From contig JBEKTY010000066.1 of NCBI GenBank assembly GCA_049515555.1, positions 1 to 39,231 of the forward strand: a stretch of DNA of 39,231 nt, given 5' to 3'. The notes under the pieces are model-generated. The model was not told the DNA's origin and did no database searches. It saw only the letters and a list, made by a program, of their open reading frames with translations. The position numbers were made by a program, and so were the translations under genes. Every line of letters begins with the position of its first letter. Positions within the stretch are counted from its first letter, which is position 1. The stretch is from JBEKTY01 sp049515555 (lineage in GTDB: Bacteria > Planctomycetota > Planctomycetia > Pirellulales > Thermoguttaceae). Shown one piece after another: positions 24,361 to 32,417 of this stretch.

Positions 24361-25839
24361 TTACTTTCTCGCCGCGGCCCGCTTCGCGACTTCCGCGCGC
24401 AGTTTGTCCCGGTTTAGCAGAAAGACCGGCTCGATCCAGTCGAGCGTATCGCGGATATCCAGTGGATCGGCCCCCGGCGGACGGTCGGTCTCGGCCGCGT
24501 CGGCCACCAGGATCAGGTCCTTCTGACCACCGGTCGGCCCGGCCAGCGGCAGCGTGCCCGTATCGATCACTTCGCCGGAGCCGATTATGTGTTTGCTCCG
24601 GTAGAGCGGCGTGGCGTCGGAGCGGTTCACCGCCACCACGGCCCGAACGCAGCCGCCGTCGCCGGCCAGACGGTCCAGGCCGGCCCGCGTCCGAAAACCA
24701 TCGGCCAGCGGCGGAATCTGGAACCACAGCTCGCACGGCGCATGGACCCCCAGTCCCCAACCGTACGCCTGCTTGGCGCCGGCCAGCAGCCCGCCTGATA
24801 CGTTGCTATCCAACCGCCAGGGCCATCCCTTGCTCAGCATCGGCCGGCTGACATAACGGACCGGCGGCCAGCGTCCCAAGGGAAGCTCGTGGGGCGGGAA
24901 ATAGTATCGCAAGCGGATCGAGAGCAGCCGCACCCAGACCTGATCGAGGCTCCATACGGGCCGGGCGGTGTGATACCAATTGGCCCGATCACCGCCAATG
25001 CCGGCCGGCTTCACGCCGCCCTCCGAGGTGGTCACGATCAAGCCTTCGGCGGTCTCGATCCGCACCAGCCGCGCGGCGCCCTTCAGGTCCAGGTTCAGGG
25101 CGGCCAGCTCATTACAATAGGTTTGCCAGGGGTCGTCGCGGGGAAAAACGATCTCGGCCAGCTCGGCCAGCGGCACTTGCTGGACACCCTGTCCCACGAG
25201 CACTCGCACGGCGCTGCGTTGCCAGCGGAGGGCTTGGTACGGCAGGCGTCGCCCATCGCGGAACAAGAGCGTGCCCGGCTCGATCCCGCCCGGTGGAACT
25301 CTTCCCCACACCACGCGGCGGAGCCAACGGGGCAATACGCGGACCCGCGTCGCAAGCCGGACCTCACTGGGCGCCGTCGGCGGCGCCTCGATCGCCACCA
25401 CCAGGTGCGGCGGCTCGCCCGGCTTTGCACCCGCCTCGCCCGGCTTCGCACCGGCCTCGCCCGACTCCGGTTGAACGTACTCGATCACGCGGCCCGGCAA
25501 ACGGTCGCCATTGCTCAGCTCCACCAGCCCGCCCATGTTGCCGCCCGGCTCGAAGGCCGGCAGCGTCTGGTCGCGGAGCCAGCGGAGCGGCCGGCTGGCA
25601 TTGAGCAGCTCGATGCCGTCCAGCCGCGGCGAGTCGGACCACCCCGCCCAGTTGTTCAGCTCCCGCCCCTCGACGCGGGTTCCGTCGGCCAGCATGCCCG
25701 CGTAACGCATCGCCGGCCCCGGCGGGTCGCCGGGGTTCCCCCAGGCGCGGGCAGGATGCCCATGCCACCCCACCCCGGGCGCGGCCACAACGACTGCCAA
25801 AACCACCAAACGCCGCATGTACCGTGCTGCAAAAATCAT
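24361..25839 (-). CDS. Secreted NPCBM-domain protein
   Basis: Start is placed at ATG 25839 (492 residues); the ATG at 25818 (MRRLVVLAVVVAAPGVGWHG) is also possible and begins right at the signal peptide. An upstream extension reads through a REP-like element and is rejected. Residues 40-300 are beta-rich, with FRDGRRLPYQALRW and a section like VELSNGDRLPGRVIEYVQPE. A short duplicated segment (GEAGAKPGEAGAKPGE) sits near 150. The C-terminal 150 residues match the NPCBM carbohydrate-binding module: GWGLGVHAPCELWFQIPPLA, then RTRAGLDRLAGDGGCVRAVV. The protein probably binds polysaccharide outside the cell; no catalytic domain is evident. Confidence 0.8.
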   Translation of the reverse strand: MIFAARYMRRLVVLAVVVAAPGVGWHGHPARAWGNPGDPPGPAMRYAGMLADGTRVEGRELNNWAGWSDSPRLDGIELLNASRPLRWLRDQTLPAFEPGGNMGGLVELSNGDRLPGRVIEYVQPESGEAGAKPGEAGAKPGEPPHLVVAIEAPPTAPSEVRLATRVRVLPRWLRRVVWGRVPPGGIEPGTLLFRDGRRLPYQALRWQRSAVRVLVGQGVQQVPLAELAEIVFPRDDPWQTYCNELAALNLDLKGAARLVRIETAEGLIVTTSEGGVKPAGIGGDRANWYHTARPVWSLDQVWVRLLSIRLRYYFPPHELPLGRWPPVRYVSRPMLSKGWPWRLDSNVSGGLLAGAKQAYGWGLGVHAPCELWFQIPPLADGFRTRAGLDRLAGDGGCVRAVVAVNRSDATPLYRSKHIIGSGEVIDTGTLPLAGPTGGQKDLILVADAAETDRPPGADPLDIRDTLDWIEPVFLLNRDKLRAEVAKRAAARK

Positions 25840-25857
25840 CGCAATAAAATCCCTGGT

Positions 25858-25893
25858 CCCCTCTCCCTCCGAGAGAGGGCAGGGCACCTCAGC
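25858..25893. repeat. REP-like element upstream of the NPCBM gene
   Basis: Arms cctctccctc and gagagagggcagg belong to the CCTCTCCC/GGGAGAGG family. It lies about 20 bases upstream of the chosen start, in the probable leader RNA. Confidence 0.65.
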
Positions 25894-25992
25894 AAGACAA
25901 TCCCGCAAATCGAAGGGCGGGCAAACCAACCGGGCCGAAAACGATTATACTGTGCCTTCAACCTCTTGCAAAATGCGGCAAGCGGCGTAACC

Positions 25993-26050
25993 GTATCCGG
26001 CACACTCCGTGTGCCGATGCCCCGGGCGGCACACGGAGTGTGCCGGATAC
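25993..26050. repeat. Palindrome GTATCCGGCACACTCCGTGT family
   Basis: Arms at 25993-26015 and 26028-26050 are perfect inverted copies (23 bp). It lies between the divergent NPCBM and HAD genes, ending about 16 bases before the HAD start. Relatives are at 26980-27056 and 38542-38632. Confidence 0.9.
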
Positions 26051-26066
26051 ACTTGGCAGGCCAATC

Positions 26067-26564
26067 ATGTTCCGGATTTTCGTTCCGCACTTGCACGTGG
26101 CCGGTGTTCAGGAGCTATCGGTGGATCGGCTCCGGGCGCTGGGCCTGGACAGCCTGCTGCTGGACGCCGACTCGACGTTGAAGCGCTACGGCGCGGCGGA
26201 GTGCGTGCCGGAGGCGGCCCAATGGCTGGCCCGGCTGCGGGCCGCCGCGGTCGGCGTGTGCCTGGTCTCCAACGGCACGGGCCGGCGGATCGGACCCTTC
26301 GCCGAGCAGACGCGGCTGCCGCTGGTGGCCCTGGCGATGAAACCGCTGCCTTGGGGGTGTCGCCGGGCCGTACGCAAGATGGGCTTCGACCCGGGGCGCA
26401 CCGCCATCGTCGGCGACCAAATTTTCGCCGACGTCATGGCCGGCCGACTGGCCGGCCTGACGACCATCCTGGTCGATCCGATCCATCCGGAGGAGGAGCC
26501 CTGGTTCACCCGCCTGAAACGCCGCCCGGAACGCTGGCTGCTGCGAAGGATGGGATTGATTTAG
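26067..26564 (+). CDS. YqeG-type HAD phosphatase
   Basis: Starting at ATG 26067 (the upstream in-frame ATG lies inside a repeat), the product is 165 residues. HAD motif I is LLLDADSTLKRY with nucleophile D33 and acid D35; motif II is CLVSNGT; the motif III Lys is in MKPLPWGCRRA; motif IV is GDQIFADVMAGRLAGLTTIL. Length and motifs match the YqeG/HAD-IIIA phosphatases, which include phosphatidylglycerophosphate phosphatases in plants and cyanobacteria and uncharacterised proteins in bacteria. In motif I, Ser replaces the usual Asn of DxDNTL. It is cytoplasmic. It stands alone between the NPCBM gene and a G-rich repeat field. Confidence 0.88.
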   Translation: MFRIFVPHLHVAGVQELSVDRLRALGLDSLLLDADSTLKRYGAAECVPEAAQWLARLRAAAVGVCLVSNGTGRRIGPFAEQTRLPLVALAMKPLPWGCRRAVRKMGFDPGRTAIVGDQIFADVMAGRLAGLTTILVDPIHPEEEPWFTRLKRRPERWLLRRMGLI

Positions 26565-26565
26565 G

Positions 26566-26720
26566 GATTTAGGGATTTGGGGATTTGGGGATTTGGGGAT
26601 TTAGGGATTTTGGGGATTTGGGGATTTAGGGATTTTGGGGATTTGGGGATTTAGGGATTTAGGGATTTTGGGGATTTGGTGCACAGGTCTTAGGTTTTGG
26701 GTCTTAGGTCTTGGGGATTT
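26566..26720 (+). repeat. GGGATTT/GGGGATTT/TTAGGG heptamer field
   Basis: About twenty close repeats of GGGATTT with variants GGGGATTT and TTTAGGGA follow the HAD stop directly. Closely spaced G-runs on one strand could fold into G-quadruplexes. The complementary motif (AAATCCCC) appears in the reverse orientation at 26769-26804, so the transcript could fold back on itself. Confidence 0.85.
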
Positions 26721-26768
26721 CAGCTCTCTGGGACCTAAATGCCGCCGGTCCCCGGTCCCGAGCCCGGC

Positions 26769-26804
26769 CCCAAATCCCTAAATCCCCAAATCCCCAAATC
26801 CCTG
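26769..26804. repeat. Inverted partner of the GGGATTT field
   Basis: The sequence ccaaatccctaaatcccc followed by aaatccccaaatccc is the reverse complement of the heptamer field. It ends about 15 bases before the candidate promoter of the prepilin gene. Confidence 0.8.
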
Positions 26805-26818
26805 GGCCGGCTTCCCGC

Positions 26819-26847
26819 TTGACATTTCCGCGTCGAGGCGGTCGAAT
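26819..26847 (+). promoter_or_regulatory. Candidate promoter of the prepilin-like gene
   Basis: TTGACA (26819-26824) is followed after 17 bases by TCGAAT (26842-26847). The -35 is perfect but the -10 matches only 4 of 6. It is 75 bases before the start codon. Confidence 0.4.
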
Positions 26848-26921
26848 ACATATAGGGTGAGGCGGGCCAGCCGGCCGGGGCAGCCGCGCACGCGGTCTGT
26901 CGCCCCGAGGAGGCTATGACC

Positions 26922-29201
26922 ATGTCCTTGCGGCCCATTCGCTGGGGTTCATTTCTCGTAACTGTTGGCGGCATGAAACGTAGCAGGCACACTCCGTGTG
27001 CCGTCCGCCACGCCTTTTTCAGCCCCAGCGGACGGCACACGGAGTGTGCCTGCTACTTTGCGCGGGGCTACACGCTGGTGGAGATCCTGGTGGCCACCGC
27101 GCTGACGCTCATCCTGATGACCGCCACCGTGCAGGTCTTTAGCGGCGTGGGCAACGGCATCACCAATTCCCGCCGGGCCCTGGAGGCATTCAACCGGCTG
27201 CGGGCCGCAGAGGCCAATTTGCGGATGGACCTCCAGGGGCTCACCGCCACCGTGAACCCGCCCGCCCGATCCGAGGAAGGAAAAGGCTATTTCGAGTACG
27301 TCGAAGGCGGCGACTGGCGGAACCAGGTCACCTATGCCGCAGGGTCAGGCTCAAACGCCGAGGGCCAGGTCGTTCTGCCGAACGGAATCTGGCAATTGCC
27401 GACCGGAACAGGGCAGGGCGGAACAGGGCAGGTGGTCTACTCGAGTGGGACATGGGTTCTCTCCTCAACCCCATTGTACTGGTCGACCGATCTGCCGGCA
27501 TACGATAGCACGAACAATGTGATTGACCCGCCCTTGCCACAAGCTCAGACCTCGTCGAGCGCGGCCGTCAACACGCCCAGTACGGTTGGCCAACGGGGCG
27601 ACATCTTGATGGTCACCACCCGCAATAGCGCGCGGCCGTTTACCGGCCGTTTCGCGCAAATGGTTATGAACAGCAGTGGCAAGCCCACCCAAGGCACCAC
27701 CCTGCCCAACGGGCTAACTATGCCCGTCTACACCCAAGGCACGATCCAATCCGACGTGGCCGAGGTGGCCTGGTTCGTTCGCGGGCACACGCTGCACCGC
27801 CGGGTATTGCTGGTGGCGCCGGGGGCCAATTTCGCGCCCGGGGCCACTTACGCGAGTTGGACTTCCACCGAATTCAACCTGGCCGCCACCTTCTATTCAC
27901 AGTTCTATAATTTGAATGACGTTTCCGGGCACATGGTCTATACGCCGGCGACGGGCATGTTTCAAGTGGTGCCCAACAGCCTGGCCGACCTGACCAAGCG
28001 GGAGAACCGCTACGCCCATTCGACGGCTCCCATGCCTTCAGAGTATTCCTCGTCTCCCTCTTCGCCCTCTGCATTTTGTACCCCCACCTCGGCGCCATAC
28101 GCCCAATCTGCCTTCCCGTTCGACGTTCGCCGCTGGGGGTTCTTGGGATTGCCTACGCTGCAAGAGTGTGCGTCGGGCTGGATAACCGTGAATGCGTCAA
28201 CCGGCAACTGGTGGGCGGGCAGCACGCCCAGCCCGCTATCATCGATGCCGCCGCCCAACTCAACTACTCCAATGACGTTGCCAAAGCCCGGCGACTTCTC
28301 GCCGACGACCCCCGCTAATACCGTGGTGCCGTGCATGGACCTCTGGCGCAATATGTGCTCGGACGGTTCCAACCATGCGGATTATAATTTCTGGGTGCCG
28401 GACTGGTATCTGGCTGACGTCGCCACCAAGTCGGCCAGCAATGGATACGCGCTGACCGCGCCCAGCACTGTCCAGCGCCCGCCCGACGACGTAATCCTGA
28501 CCAACGTCATCGGCTTCGACGTGAAGGTGTGGGACCCCGGGGCGCCGCTGTACTTGGTTAACGGGGTGACGGTAAAGCCGGGCGACCCCGCCTATCCAAC
28601 GCTCAACGTGGCGCCAAACTATACCGTGTGCGGCTACGGGGCTTACGTGGACCTGGGCTACGACCGTGTTACCTACGCCGACTACATGAGCTACCTAGCT
28701 GCGAACCCGCTTCCGGCCGGCGTTCCCATGAAGCGGTTCAACCACCTTGGTGTCACCCAGTCGGCGCTGGCCGTGGTACCGCCAAATCTTCCAACGCCCT
28801 GCCAAAACACGACCGTGCCTTGGCAGTATGCCTCTGCCGCCAGGGTCTATGACACCTGGTCAACATCGTACGAGAGCGACAGCCTTTATGACAGCCTTAC
28901 ACAGCGTTATTGCGGCCTTTATTATTGGGCCAACAATACCGCGGGCAAGGCGGGCCCACCCCAACCGCTGTCGCCGTCCGGATCGAATTATCCCATTGGC
29001 CCGAACACCTTCTCCGCGGGCAACGCCAACAACGGCTTCGACGACGACAATAGCGGCATTGTCGACGACCCTGGCGAGCAGATCACTTCGCCGCCCTATC
29101 CGGCGCCGCTGCGGGGCATTCAGGTGAAGATTCGGGTCTTCGAGCCCGATAGCCGGCAGATCCGCGAGGTGACCATCGAGCAGGATTTCCTGCCGAAGTA
29201 G
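26922..29201 (+). CDS. Large prepilin-like (type IV pilin/T2SS) protein
   Basis: GAGGAGG at 26907-26913 points to ATG 26922 (759 residues); ATG 26916 is too close to it. The prepilin cleavage motif, RG/YTLVEILVATALTLILMT, places the cut after the Gly coded at about 27066-27068, and a hydrophobic helix follows. The leader is unusually long (about 49 residues) because a perfect 29-bp inverted repeat (26980-27056) is translated within it. The mature protein is far larger than normal pseudopilins and is rich in Ser, Thr, Pro, Asn and Tyr. Near its C-terminus it has a DDDNSGIVDDPGE segment that could bind Ca, then LRGIQVKIRVFEPDSRQIRE, a GspJ-like ending I recall from planctomycete minor pilins. 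The expected location is the cell envelope; its partners are not in this window. Confidence 0.8.
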   Translation: MSLRPIRWGSFLVTVGGMKRSRHTPCAVRHAFFSPSGRHTECACYFARGYTLVEILVATALTLILMTATVQVFSGVGNGITNSRRALEAFNRLRAAEANLRMDLQGLTATVNPPARSEEGKGYFEYVEGGDWRNQVTYAAGSGSNAEGQVVLPNGIWQLPTGTGQGGTGQVVYSSGTWVLSSTPLYWSTDLPAYDSTNNVIDPPLPQAQTSSSAAVNTPSTVGQRGDILMVTTRNSARPFTGRFAQMVMNSSGKPTQGTTLPNGLTMPVYTQGTIQSDVAEVAWFVRGHTLHRRVLLVAPGANFAPGATYASWTSTEFNLAATFYSQFYNLNDVSGHMVYTPATGMFQVVPNSLADLTKRENRYAHSTAPMPSEYSSSPSSPSAFCTPTSAPYAQSAFPFDVRRWGFLGLPTLQECASGWITVNASTGNWWAGSTPSPLSSMPPPNSTTPMTLPKPGDFSPTTPANTVVPCMDLWRNMCSDGSNHADYNFWVPDWYLADVATKSASNGYALTAPSTVQRPPDDVILTNVIGFDVKVWDPGAPLYLVNGVTVKPGDPAYPTLNVAPNYTVCGYGAYVDLGYDRVTYADYMSYLAANPLPAGVPMKRFNHLGVTQSALAVVPPNLPTPCQNTTVPWQYASAARVYDTWSTSYESDSLYDSLTQRYCGLYYWANNTAGKAGPPQPLSPSGSNYPIGPNTFSAGNANNGFDDDNSGIVDDPGEQITSPPYPAPLRGIQVKIRVFEPDSRQIREVTIEQDFLPK
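26980..27056. repeat. Perfect 29-bp inverted repeat inside the prepilin leader
   Basis: Arms 26980-27008 and 27028-27056 (gtagcaggcacactccgtgt/gccgtccgc and its complement) are exact inverted copies around a 19-base centre. The element is read in frame between ATG 26922 and the prepilin cleavage site. Confidence 0.93.
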
Positions 29202-29397
29202 CCGCCTCGGACACGGTTGGACCGGTCAGGGTTCAACTCATCGACCGTTGGCGTAACACCCCGGCGGTAGCCTTGTCGGTAGGCAGCGCCCTCTGTGGCG
29301 TTCCGGGTGCATGGGAACGGGACAGAGCCCGTTCCCTACAGAGAAGTCGGGCGCGGGAGTGTTACCATAGTTTGAACCATGCCCTGGACCGACAAGA
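29202..29397. other. Spacer after the prepilin gene
   Basis: The 3' flank of the prepilin gene has no recognisable gene. It holds an inverted repeat at 29279-29342 and, at the far end, the terminator of the leftward tRNA. Confidence 0.5.
29279..29342. repeat. GGAACGGG...CCCGTTCC repeat
   Basis: Arms gtaggcagcgccctctgtgg+cgttcc (29279-29304) and ggaacgggacagagcccgtt+ccctaca (29314-29342) pair imperfectly, and the second arm has its own smaller palindrome. It is a dispersed intergenic element, possibly also ending the prepilin transcript. Confidence 0.7.
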
Positions 29398-29430
29398 AAG
29401 CCTTGCGTAACTTATTGTCACGCAAGGCTT
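29398..29430 (-). terminator. Intrinsic terminator of tRNA-Ala
   Basis: A perfect 11-bp stem (aagccttgcgt / acgcaaggctt) with an 11-base loop lies just 3' of the tRNA on the minus strand and is followed by TTTCTTGT there. Confidence 0.8.
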
Positions 29431-29437
29431 TGTGGAG

Positions 29438-29510
29438 TGGAGGATATCGGGCTCGAACCGACGACCTTCTGAATGCCATTCAGACGCTCTCCCAGCTGAG
29501 CTAATCCCCC
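29438..29510 (-). tRNA. tRNA-Ala (anticodon GGC)
   Basis: The minus strand folds as a full cloverleaf of 73 bases. The acceptor is GGGGGAT paired with ATCCTCC, the D arm is GCTC/GAGC, the anticodon stem TCTGA/TCAGA holds loop ATGGCAT, and the T arm GTCGG/CCGAT holds TTCGAGC. The anticodon GGC decodes GCC and GCU. The discriminator is A. No CCA is encoded (CTCC follows), so a CCA-adding enzyme is required. A terminator hairpin follows at 29398-29430. Confidence 0.96.
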
Positions 29511-29794
29511 TTTTAGATAGAGAAACTCGGCCCCCCCGGGTCTTATTATTGCCGCGTGGGACCGATCGGGCAAGCGCGCACTTTATCACGCCATAAGCCG
29601 ACCGTCAACAGGGGGTATCGGCCGAAAGGGTGCGGCGCCGCCAGCGGCGGACAGCGGCCCATAATACATTCTCCGCTTTACACGCCTTGCCGGGTTCGGT
29701 ATCCTCCCGCCACAGTTCCCGAAGGGCGGGGGGCAGTTTCATTGTTGCTGTACGAAGAAACGCGCTCACTCGTCCCATTCTTTAGGGTGGTCTG
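29511..29794. other. Divergent spacer between tRNA-Ala and the secreted protein gene
   Basis: No gene is supported here. It should contain the promoter of the tRNA (leftward) and of the secreted protein (rightward), but I cannot assign clear -35/-10 pairs. A short GC palindrome (gccgccagcggcgg) lies near 29635-29650. Confidence 0.5.
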
Positions 29795-30733
29795 ATGATT
29801 CCAACCGATTGCCGAAGGGCGGTTTGCCCGGTGCTGCGAGCGGCCTGTGCGGGTCTGGCGCTTGTGGTGGGCTGGACGATTGTTGCGGGCGTGGCCGCCG
29901 GCGCCGACTTTCGCGTAACCAATCGCGTTTATGCCGGCAGCGACCAGAAGCCCCAGAGCCAGGGCACGACCATCTTCTACGGCGGCAGGGTGTACGACTT
30001 CCTGGACGAGCCGGCGGAGGTGATCGTGCTGGACAAGGCCGCCGGGCGGTTCACGCTGTTGGACGACCAGCACCGGGTGCGGGCCGAGTTGACCCCCGGC
30101 GAAGTGGCGGCATTTGTGGCACGGATCAAGCAGCGGGCAGCCGCGCATCAGGACCCCTTGGTTCGGTTCCTGGCCACACCGAGCTTCGCGGAAGAGTTCA
30201 GCAGCGATCCGGCGAGGAATAATTTGGGCACTTCGGAGGGGGACAGTCCCATTTTCGTCGGACGAAAATCGGGACAGTCCCCAGGCGGTTTCCCGGCCGA
30301 TCCCAAGGACCTCGGGCAGTTGACGTTGCGGGGCCAATGGATGACGTACCGGGTGCGGCTGTCGGCGGCCGACGCCGAGGTTGCCCGGCAGTACCGCGAG
30401 TTCTCGGATTGGCAGGTGCGGCTAAACGTGGTGTTGTTCGCCGGTGCGCGTCCGCCGTTTGCGCGGCTGATGCTCAACGAGGCCATCGCCCGGCGGCAGG
30501 CGATTCCGCGCGAGGTTTGGCTTTCGACCGAGCCGGGTGGGCCGGCCAAGGCAACGGCCTCTGCGTCGCAGCAAGGCGGCGGGTTGGCCAAGGCGACGAT
30601 CATGCACAGCGAGCACGAGTTGCTTCTGCCGCCCGGCGCGGCCGACGTGGAACGGGTGGCGGCGGTCCGCGAGTCGATGCGGACATTTCAGGCCGTGGCC
30701 TTCGAGCAATACCGCAGGGGCGTACGCCGATGA
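29795..30733 (+). CDS. Secreted protein of unknown function
   Basis: The ATG at 29795 is preceded by AGGGTGG. The 312-residue product begins with a signal peptide (hydrophobic LAACAGLALVVGWTIVAGVA-like stretch, cleaved near AAGA). The mature protein has a small beta domain with IFYGGRVYDFLDEP and FTLLDDQHRVRAELTPGEVA, a helical middle, and LTLRGQWMTYRVRLSAADAE. About residues 148-165 (EGDSPIFVGRKSGQSPGG) are translated from a dispersed palindromic repeat and are not native-looking. The family is not recognised, though similar proteins are typical of planctomycetes next to lysS. The stop is 126 bases before lysS; the gap is filled by an inverted repeat. Confidence 0.7.
   Translation: MIPTDCRRAVCPVLRAACAGLALVVGWTIVAGVAAGADFRVTNRVYAGSDQKPQSQGTTIFYGGRVYDFLDEPAEVIVLDKAAGRFTLLDDQHRVRAELTPGEVAAFVARIKQRAAAHQDPLVRFLATPSFAEEFSSDPARNNLGTSEGDSPIFVGRKSGQSPGGFPADPKDLGQLTLRGQWMTYRVRLSAADAEVARQYREFSDWQVRLNVVLFAGARPPFARLMLNEAIARRQAIPREVWLSTEPGGPAKATASASQQGGGLAKATIMHSEHELLLPPGAADVERVAAVRESMRTFQAVAFEQYRRGVRR
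30236..30283. repeat. GGGGACAGTCCC palindrome inside a secreted-protein gene
   Basis: The arms gggggacagtcccattttcg and cgaaaatcgggacagtcccc are inverted around the centre tcgga. It is the same family as 18831-18898 and is translated in frame. Confidence 0.88.
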
Positions 30734-30748
30734 GGTGGTGGCTGGCGA

Positions 30749-30810
30749 GTGTTCAGTTTTCAGTGTTCGGTGTTCAGCAAGCCGATCACTGAACACTGAA
30801 AACTGAAAAC
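30749..30810. repeat. Inverted CAGTTTTCAGTGTTC repeat upstream of lysS
   Basis: The left part (gtgttcagttttcagtgttc, then ggtgttcag) and the right part (ctgaacactgaaaactgaaa+ac) pair into a long hairpin. Direct repeats of actgac/acaactg follow to 30843. It lies just ahead of lysS. Confidence 0.85.
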
Positions 30811-30859
30811 TTGCATGCCAACTGACGACTGACAACCGACAACTGTTCTTTCTTTGCCG

Positions 30860-32404
30860 ATGAACGAGCAAGCGAGCAACGAGCCGGTGGGCGGGGCGGC
30901 ACTGGAGGCCGCGCGGCGGGAAAAGCTGCGCAAGATCCGCGAACTGGGAATCGACCCTTGGGGCCAGCGGCTCGACGACTGCCAGCCCATCGGCCAGGTT
31001 CGCCAGCGGCAGTCGGAGATCGTGGTCGGGCCGTCGGAGTCGTCGCCGGGCAGTCCGCCGACGGGCAGTCCGCCCGCTCGGCATGGCCCGCGGGTCCGCG
31101 CCGCCGGCCGGATCATGCTCCAGCGGCGGGCCGGGAAGCTCATCTTCCTCGATCTCCGCGATTGGACCGGAAAGATCCAAGTCCTGATTGGCAAGAGCCA
31201 GGTGGGCGAGCGGAATTGGGCCCTGGCGCTGCAGCTCGACCTGGGCGACATCCTCGGCGTCGACGGCGAGCTGACTTACACCAAGACGGGCGAGCTGACG
31301 ATCTTCGCCGCCGATCTGCATTTCCTGAGCAAGTCGCTAGAGACCCCGCCGGCCAAGCACAAGGGACTGAGCGACCCCGAGTTGCGGCAGCGGATGCGCT
31401 ACCTGGACCTGATCTACACCGAGGGCGTGTGGGAGCGGTTTCTGAGGCGGACGCGGATCGTACACGCGATCCGCGGCACGTTGGCCGGCGAGGGATTCGT
31501 CGAGGTCGAGGGCCCCACGCTGCACGCGATTGCCGGGGGGGCGGCCGCCCGGCCGTTCGCCACCCATCACAACGCCCTGGACATCGACCTGTACTTGCGG
31601 ATCGCACTGGAGCTGCACCTGAAGCGGCTGCTGGTGGGCGGGGTCGAGCGGGTCTACGAGCTGGGCCGCGTCTACCGCAACGAAGGCATCGACGCCCGGC
31701 ACAATCCCGAATTCACCATGCTCGAACTCTATCAGGCCTACGGCGACTACCGCACGATGATGGACCTGACCGAGCGGCTGATCGTGGCGGCGGTGCGGGC
31801 GACGGGGCAGGAGCTGAAGCTCCGCTGGGGCGAGGCGGAGATCGACTTCACCCCGCCGTGGGCCCGAAAAACCTACGACGAGCTGTTCGCCGAGCACGCG
31901 GGCGTTTCGCCGCAGGACGAGGCGGGCATCCGCCGCCTGGCCGCCGGATTGGGCCTGGAAACCGCCAATCGCCATCCGGACGTGCTCAAGAACGCGGTCT
32001 TCGAGGCCCGCGTCGAGCAGGCCCTGACCGGGCCGGTCTTCGTAACCGACTACCCGGCCAGCATCTGCCCGCTGACCAAGCGGAAGGCCGGCCAGCCGGC
32101 GGTCGCCGAGCGCTTCGAACTGTTCGTCCGCGGCATGGAGGTGGCCAACGCCTATACCGAGCTGAACGATCCCGATCTACAGGAGCAATTGTTCACGGAG
32201 CAGTTGGCCGGCCTGCCCGAGGAGCAATCGATGGCCAGGATGGACCGCGATTTTCTGCGGGCGATGCGGCACGGCATGCCGCCGGCCGGCGGCCTGGGGA
32301 TCGGCATTGACCGCCTGGTGATGCTGTTGACCGATTCGCAGACGATTCGCGAGGTGATCCTGTTCCCGCTGCTGCGCCCGGAGACCGAAACCACGAACCC
32401 GTGA
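30860..32404 (+). CDS. lysS: Lysyl-tRNA synthetase, class II
   Basis: ATG 30860 gives 514 residues (a TTG six bases earlier also opens the frame). The N-terminal OB fold (about 75-180, FLDLRDWTGKIQVLIGKSQV) binds the anticodon. Class II motif 2 is RVYRNEGIDARHNPEFTMLE, and motif 3 near the C-terminus is GLGIGIDRLVMLLTDSQTI. The enzyme charges tRNA-Lys in the cytoplasm. An unusual Ser/Pro/Gly-rich segment with duplicated GSPPTGSPPARHG lies between the N-terminal helix and the OB fold. The lolC gene starts 13 bases downstream, and lysS-lolC-lolD order is found in several other phyla. Confidence 0.97.
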   Translation: MNEQASNEPVGGAALEAARREKLRKIRELGIDPWGQRLDDCQPIGQVRQRQSEIVVGPSESSPGSPPTGSPPARHGPRVRAAGRIMLQRRAGKLIFLDLRDWTGKIQVLIGKSQVGERNWALALQLDLGDILGVDGELTYTKTGELTIFAADLHFLSKSLETPPAKHKGLSDPELRQRMRYLDLIYTEGVWERFLRRTRIVHAIRGTLAGEGFVEVEGPTLHAIAGGAAARPFATHHNALDIDLYLRIALELHLKRLLVGGVERVYELGRVYRNEGIDARHNPEFTMLELYQAYGDYRTMMDLTERLIVAAVRATGQELKLRWGEAEIDFTPPWARKTYDELFAEHAGVSPQDEAGIRRLAAGLGLETANRHPDVLKNAVFEARVEQALTGPVFVTDYPASICPLTKRKAGQPAVAERFELFVRGMEVANAYTELNDPDLQEQLFTEQLAGLPEEQSMARMDRDFLRAMRHGMPPAGGLGIGIDRLVMLLTDSQTIREVILFPLLRPETETTNP

Positions 32405-32417
32405 GCAACGACCAGTC

